From the NCBI GenBank assembly GCA_964473895.1, contig CAYYRE010000028.1, positions 1 through 24,083 of the forward strand: DNA of 24,083 nucleotides. The letters are read 5' to 3'. Of this stretch, positions 23,417 to 24,083 are shown in pieces. The stretch comes from Sulfidibacterium sp964473895 (GTDB lineage: Bacteria > Bacteroidota > Bacteroidia > Bacteroidales > F082). The first letter of the stretch is position 1. Every line of letters starts with the position of its first letter. The notes below the pieces were generated by a model, which was given only the letters and a program-made list of their open reading frames with translations, did no database searches and was not told where the DNA came from. The position numbers were made by a program, and so were the translations under genes.

Positions 23417-23827
23417 ATGATTTACATTACAAGGAGAGAACGGTTCAATGCGGCCCATCGCCTGTTTAAAGAAGAATACAGCGATGAAAAAAACCTGGAG
23501 GTCTTCGGAAAATGTTCGCACCCCCACTGGCACGGACACAATTACGAGTTGTTTGTGACGGTAAAAGGCGAAGTGAATCCCGAAACCGGTTTTTTGGTAA
23601 ACCTGAAAGCCCTTAGTCGTTTAATCAAAGACAAAGTAATCGATCAGATAGACCACAAAAATATCAACCTGGATGTGGATTTTATGCAGGGCAAAATGGC
23701 TTCTACCGAAAACCTCGCCATAGGCATTTGGCAACAGTTGGAAGGTGAAATAGAGGCACTCGGGGCGTTTTTGCACTGCGTTAAAATTTACGAATCCGAA
23801 AACAATTTCGTAGAATATTTCGGATAA
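23417..23827 (+). CDS. 6-pyruvoyl-tetrahydropterin synthase / QueD-family protein
   Basis: 136 residues from the ATG at 23417. A longer frame opening at 23309 would run through the promoter and is rejected. Family residues are present: AAHR with zinc ligand His14, GKCSHPHWHGHNYEL with Cys33 and zinc ligands His39 and His41, DH at 79-80, STENLA (96-101) and YESENNFVEY with Glu127. The enzyme converts 7,8-dihydroneopterin triphosphate, the FolE product, to a reduced pterin. The spacing C-X5-HGH matches the PTPS-II (6-pyruvoyl-tetrahydropterin, biopterin-type) group, whereas queuosine-pathway QueD normally shows C-X3-HGH, so I leave the symbol blank. It is 43 nt upstream of folE on the same strand. 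Confidence 0.92.
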   Translation: MIYITRRERFNAAHRLFKEEYSDEKNLEVFGKCSHPHWHGHNYELFVTVKGEVNPETGFLVNLKALSRLIKDKVIDQIDHKNINLDVDFMQGKMASTENLAIGIWQQLEGEIEALGAFLHCVKIYESENNFVEYFG

Positions 23828-23870
23828 GAAAAGGACAAGCAGATCATTCATTAATAAATTTTTAATTGCT

Positions 23871-24083
23871 ATGGATAAACCGAAAGCGATGTTAGATTAC
23901 GAAAGGATTGAAACTTACGCACCGGAAAAACTGAAAAAGCTGGAGTATCATTATAAAGAGATTTTAAAACTCATCGGAGAGGATGTGGAACGCGAAGGGT
24001 TGGTAAAAACTCCGTTGCGGGTGGCCAAATCCATTCAGTTTCTGACGCAGGGATATGACCACGACCCCCGCGAAATCCTTTTG
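23871..24083 (+). CDS. folE: GTP cyclohydrolase I (partial, cut by window edge)
   Basis: 71 codons from the ATG at 23871, still open at the last base. The segment ILKLIGEDVEREGLVKTPLR followed by VAKSIQFLTQGYDHDPREIL is the characteristic N-terminal part of GTP cyclohydrolase I (type IA). The zinc and catalytic residues lie beyond the window. It makes 7,8-dihydroneopterin triphosphate from GTP, the substrate for the gene just upstream and for folate synthesis. Probably co-transcribed from the 23371-23400 promoter. Confidence 0.93.
   Translation, partial: MDKPKAMLDYERIETYAPEKLKKLEYHYKEILKLIGEDVEREGLVKTPLRVAKSIQFLTQGYDHDPREILL

Noticed and set aside
1..24083. CRISPR arrays, tRNA or rRNA genes
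   Set aside because: I looked in all spacers and found no regularly spaced repeats and no tRNA-like or rRNA-like sequence.

Overview
The window looks like a Bacteroidota chromosome segment, probably from the Bacteroidales/Marinilabiliales side of the phylum and probably a draft or metagenome assembly. The evidence is a SusC/SusD pair with a FecR-type anti-sigma factor, lipoproteins with short lipoboxes, a GldB homologue, a DUF4292 lipoprotein, and several TAnnTTTG -7 boxes, which are the Bacteroidota vegetative promoter signature. A run of 100 Ns (15824-15923) is a scaffold gap, so adjacency across it is not proven.

Layout. 1-8213 (all minus strand) is a nutrient-uptake locus, read right to left: FecR anti-sigma, a 176-bp inverted-repeat element, SusC with an N-terminal signalling domain, SusD, a terminator, then two TlpA/DUF4369-type lipoproteins, the last cut by the window edge. 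No ECF sigma gene lies upstream of fecR. On the opposite strand at the susC 5' end, a perfect -7 box and a terminator outline a possible antisense RNA of about 70 nt. 8465-11459 (minus) is a dut - TPR protein - DUF4292 lipoprotein operon with a structured leader. 11941-13719 (plus) holds a DUF2082 zinc ribbon and glycyl-tRNA synthetase, convergent with gldB (minus). An outer-membrane beta-barrel gene and a small CxxC protein (minus) follow up to the gap. After the gap come mlaE-mlaF (plus), the lipid-transport ABC permease and ATPase.

17839-22671 is one 1610-residue gene fusing a DEDD exonuclease-like domain, a complete RecQ-type SF2 helicase and a complete UvrD-type SF1 helicase. It is visibly more AT-rich than its neighbours. 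It is followed by a start-less gene remnant on the opposite strand and by a second, inverted copy (198 bp) of the repeat seen next to susC. This stretch looks like an accessory insertion between housekeeping genes and is the best candidate for an under-described system, possibly in genome maintenance or defence. The window ends with a small membrane protein of uncertain validity, then a 6-pyruvoyl-tetrahydropterin synthase/QueD-family gene and the start of folE, which together make reduced pterins from GTP.

The main hunt results are the triple-fusion helicase, the paired MITE-like elements with terminal inverted repeats and ATT flanks, the candidate antisense RNA at the susC start, the dut leader with mutually exclusive stems, and the CX5HGH signature in the pterin synthase.
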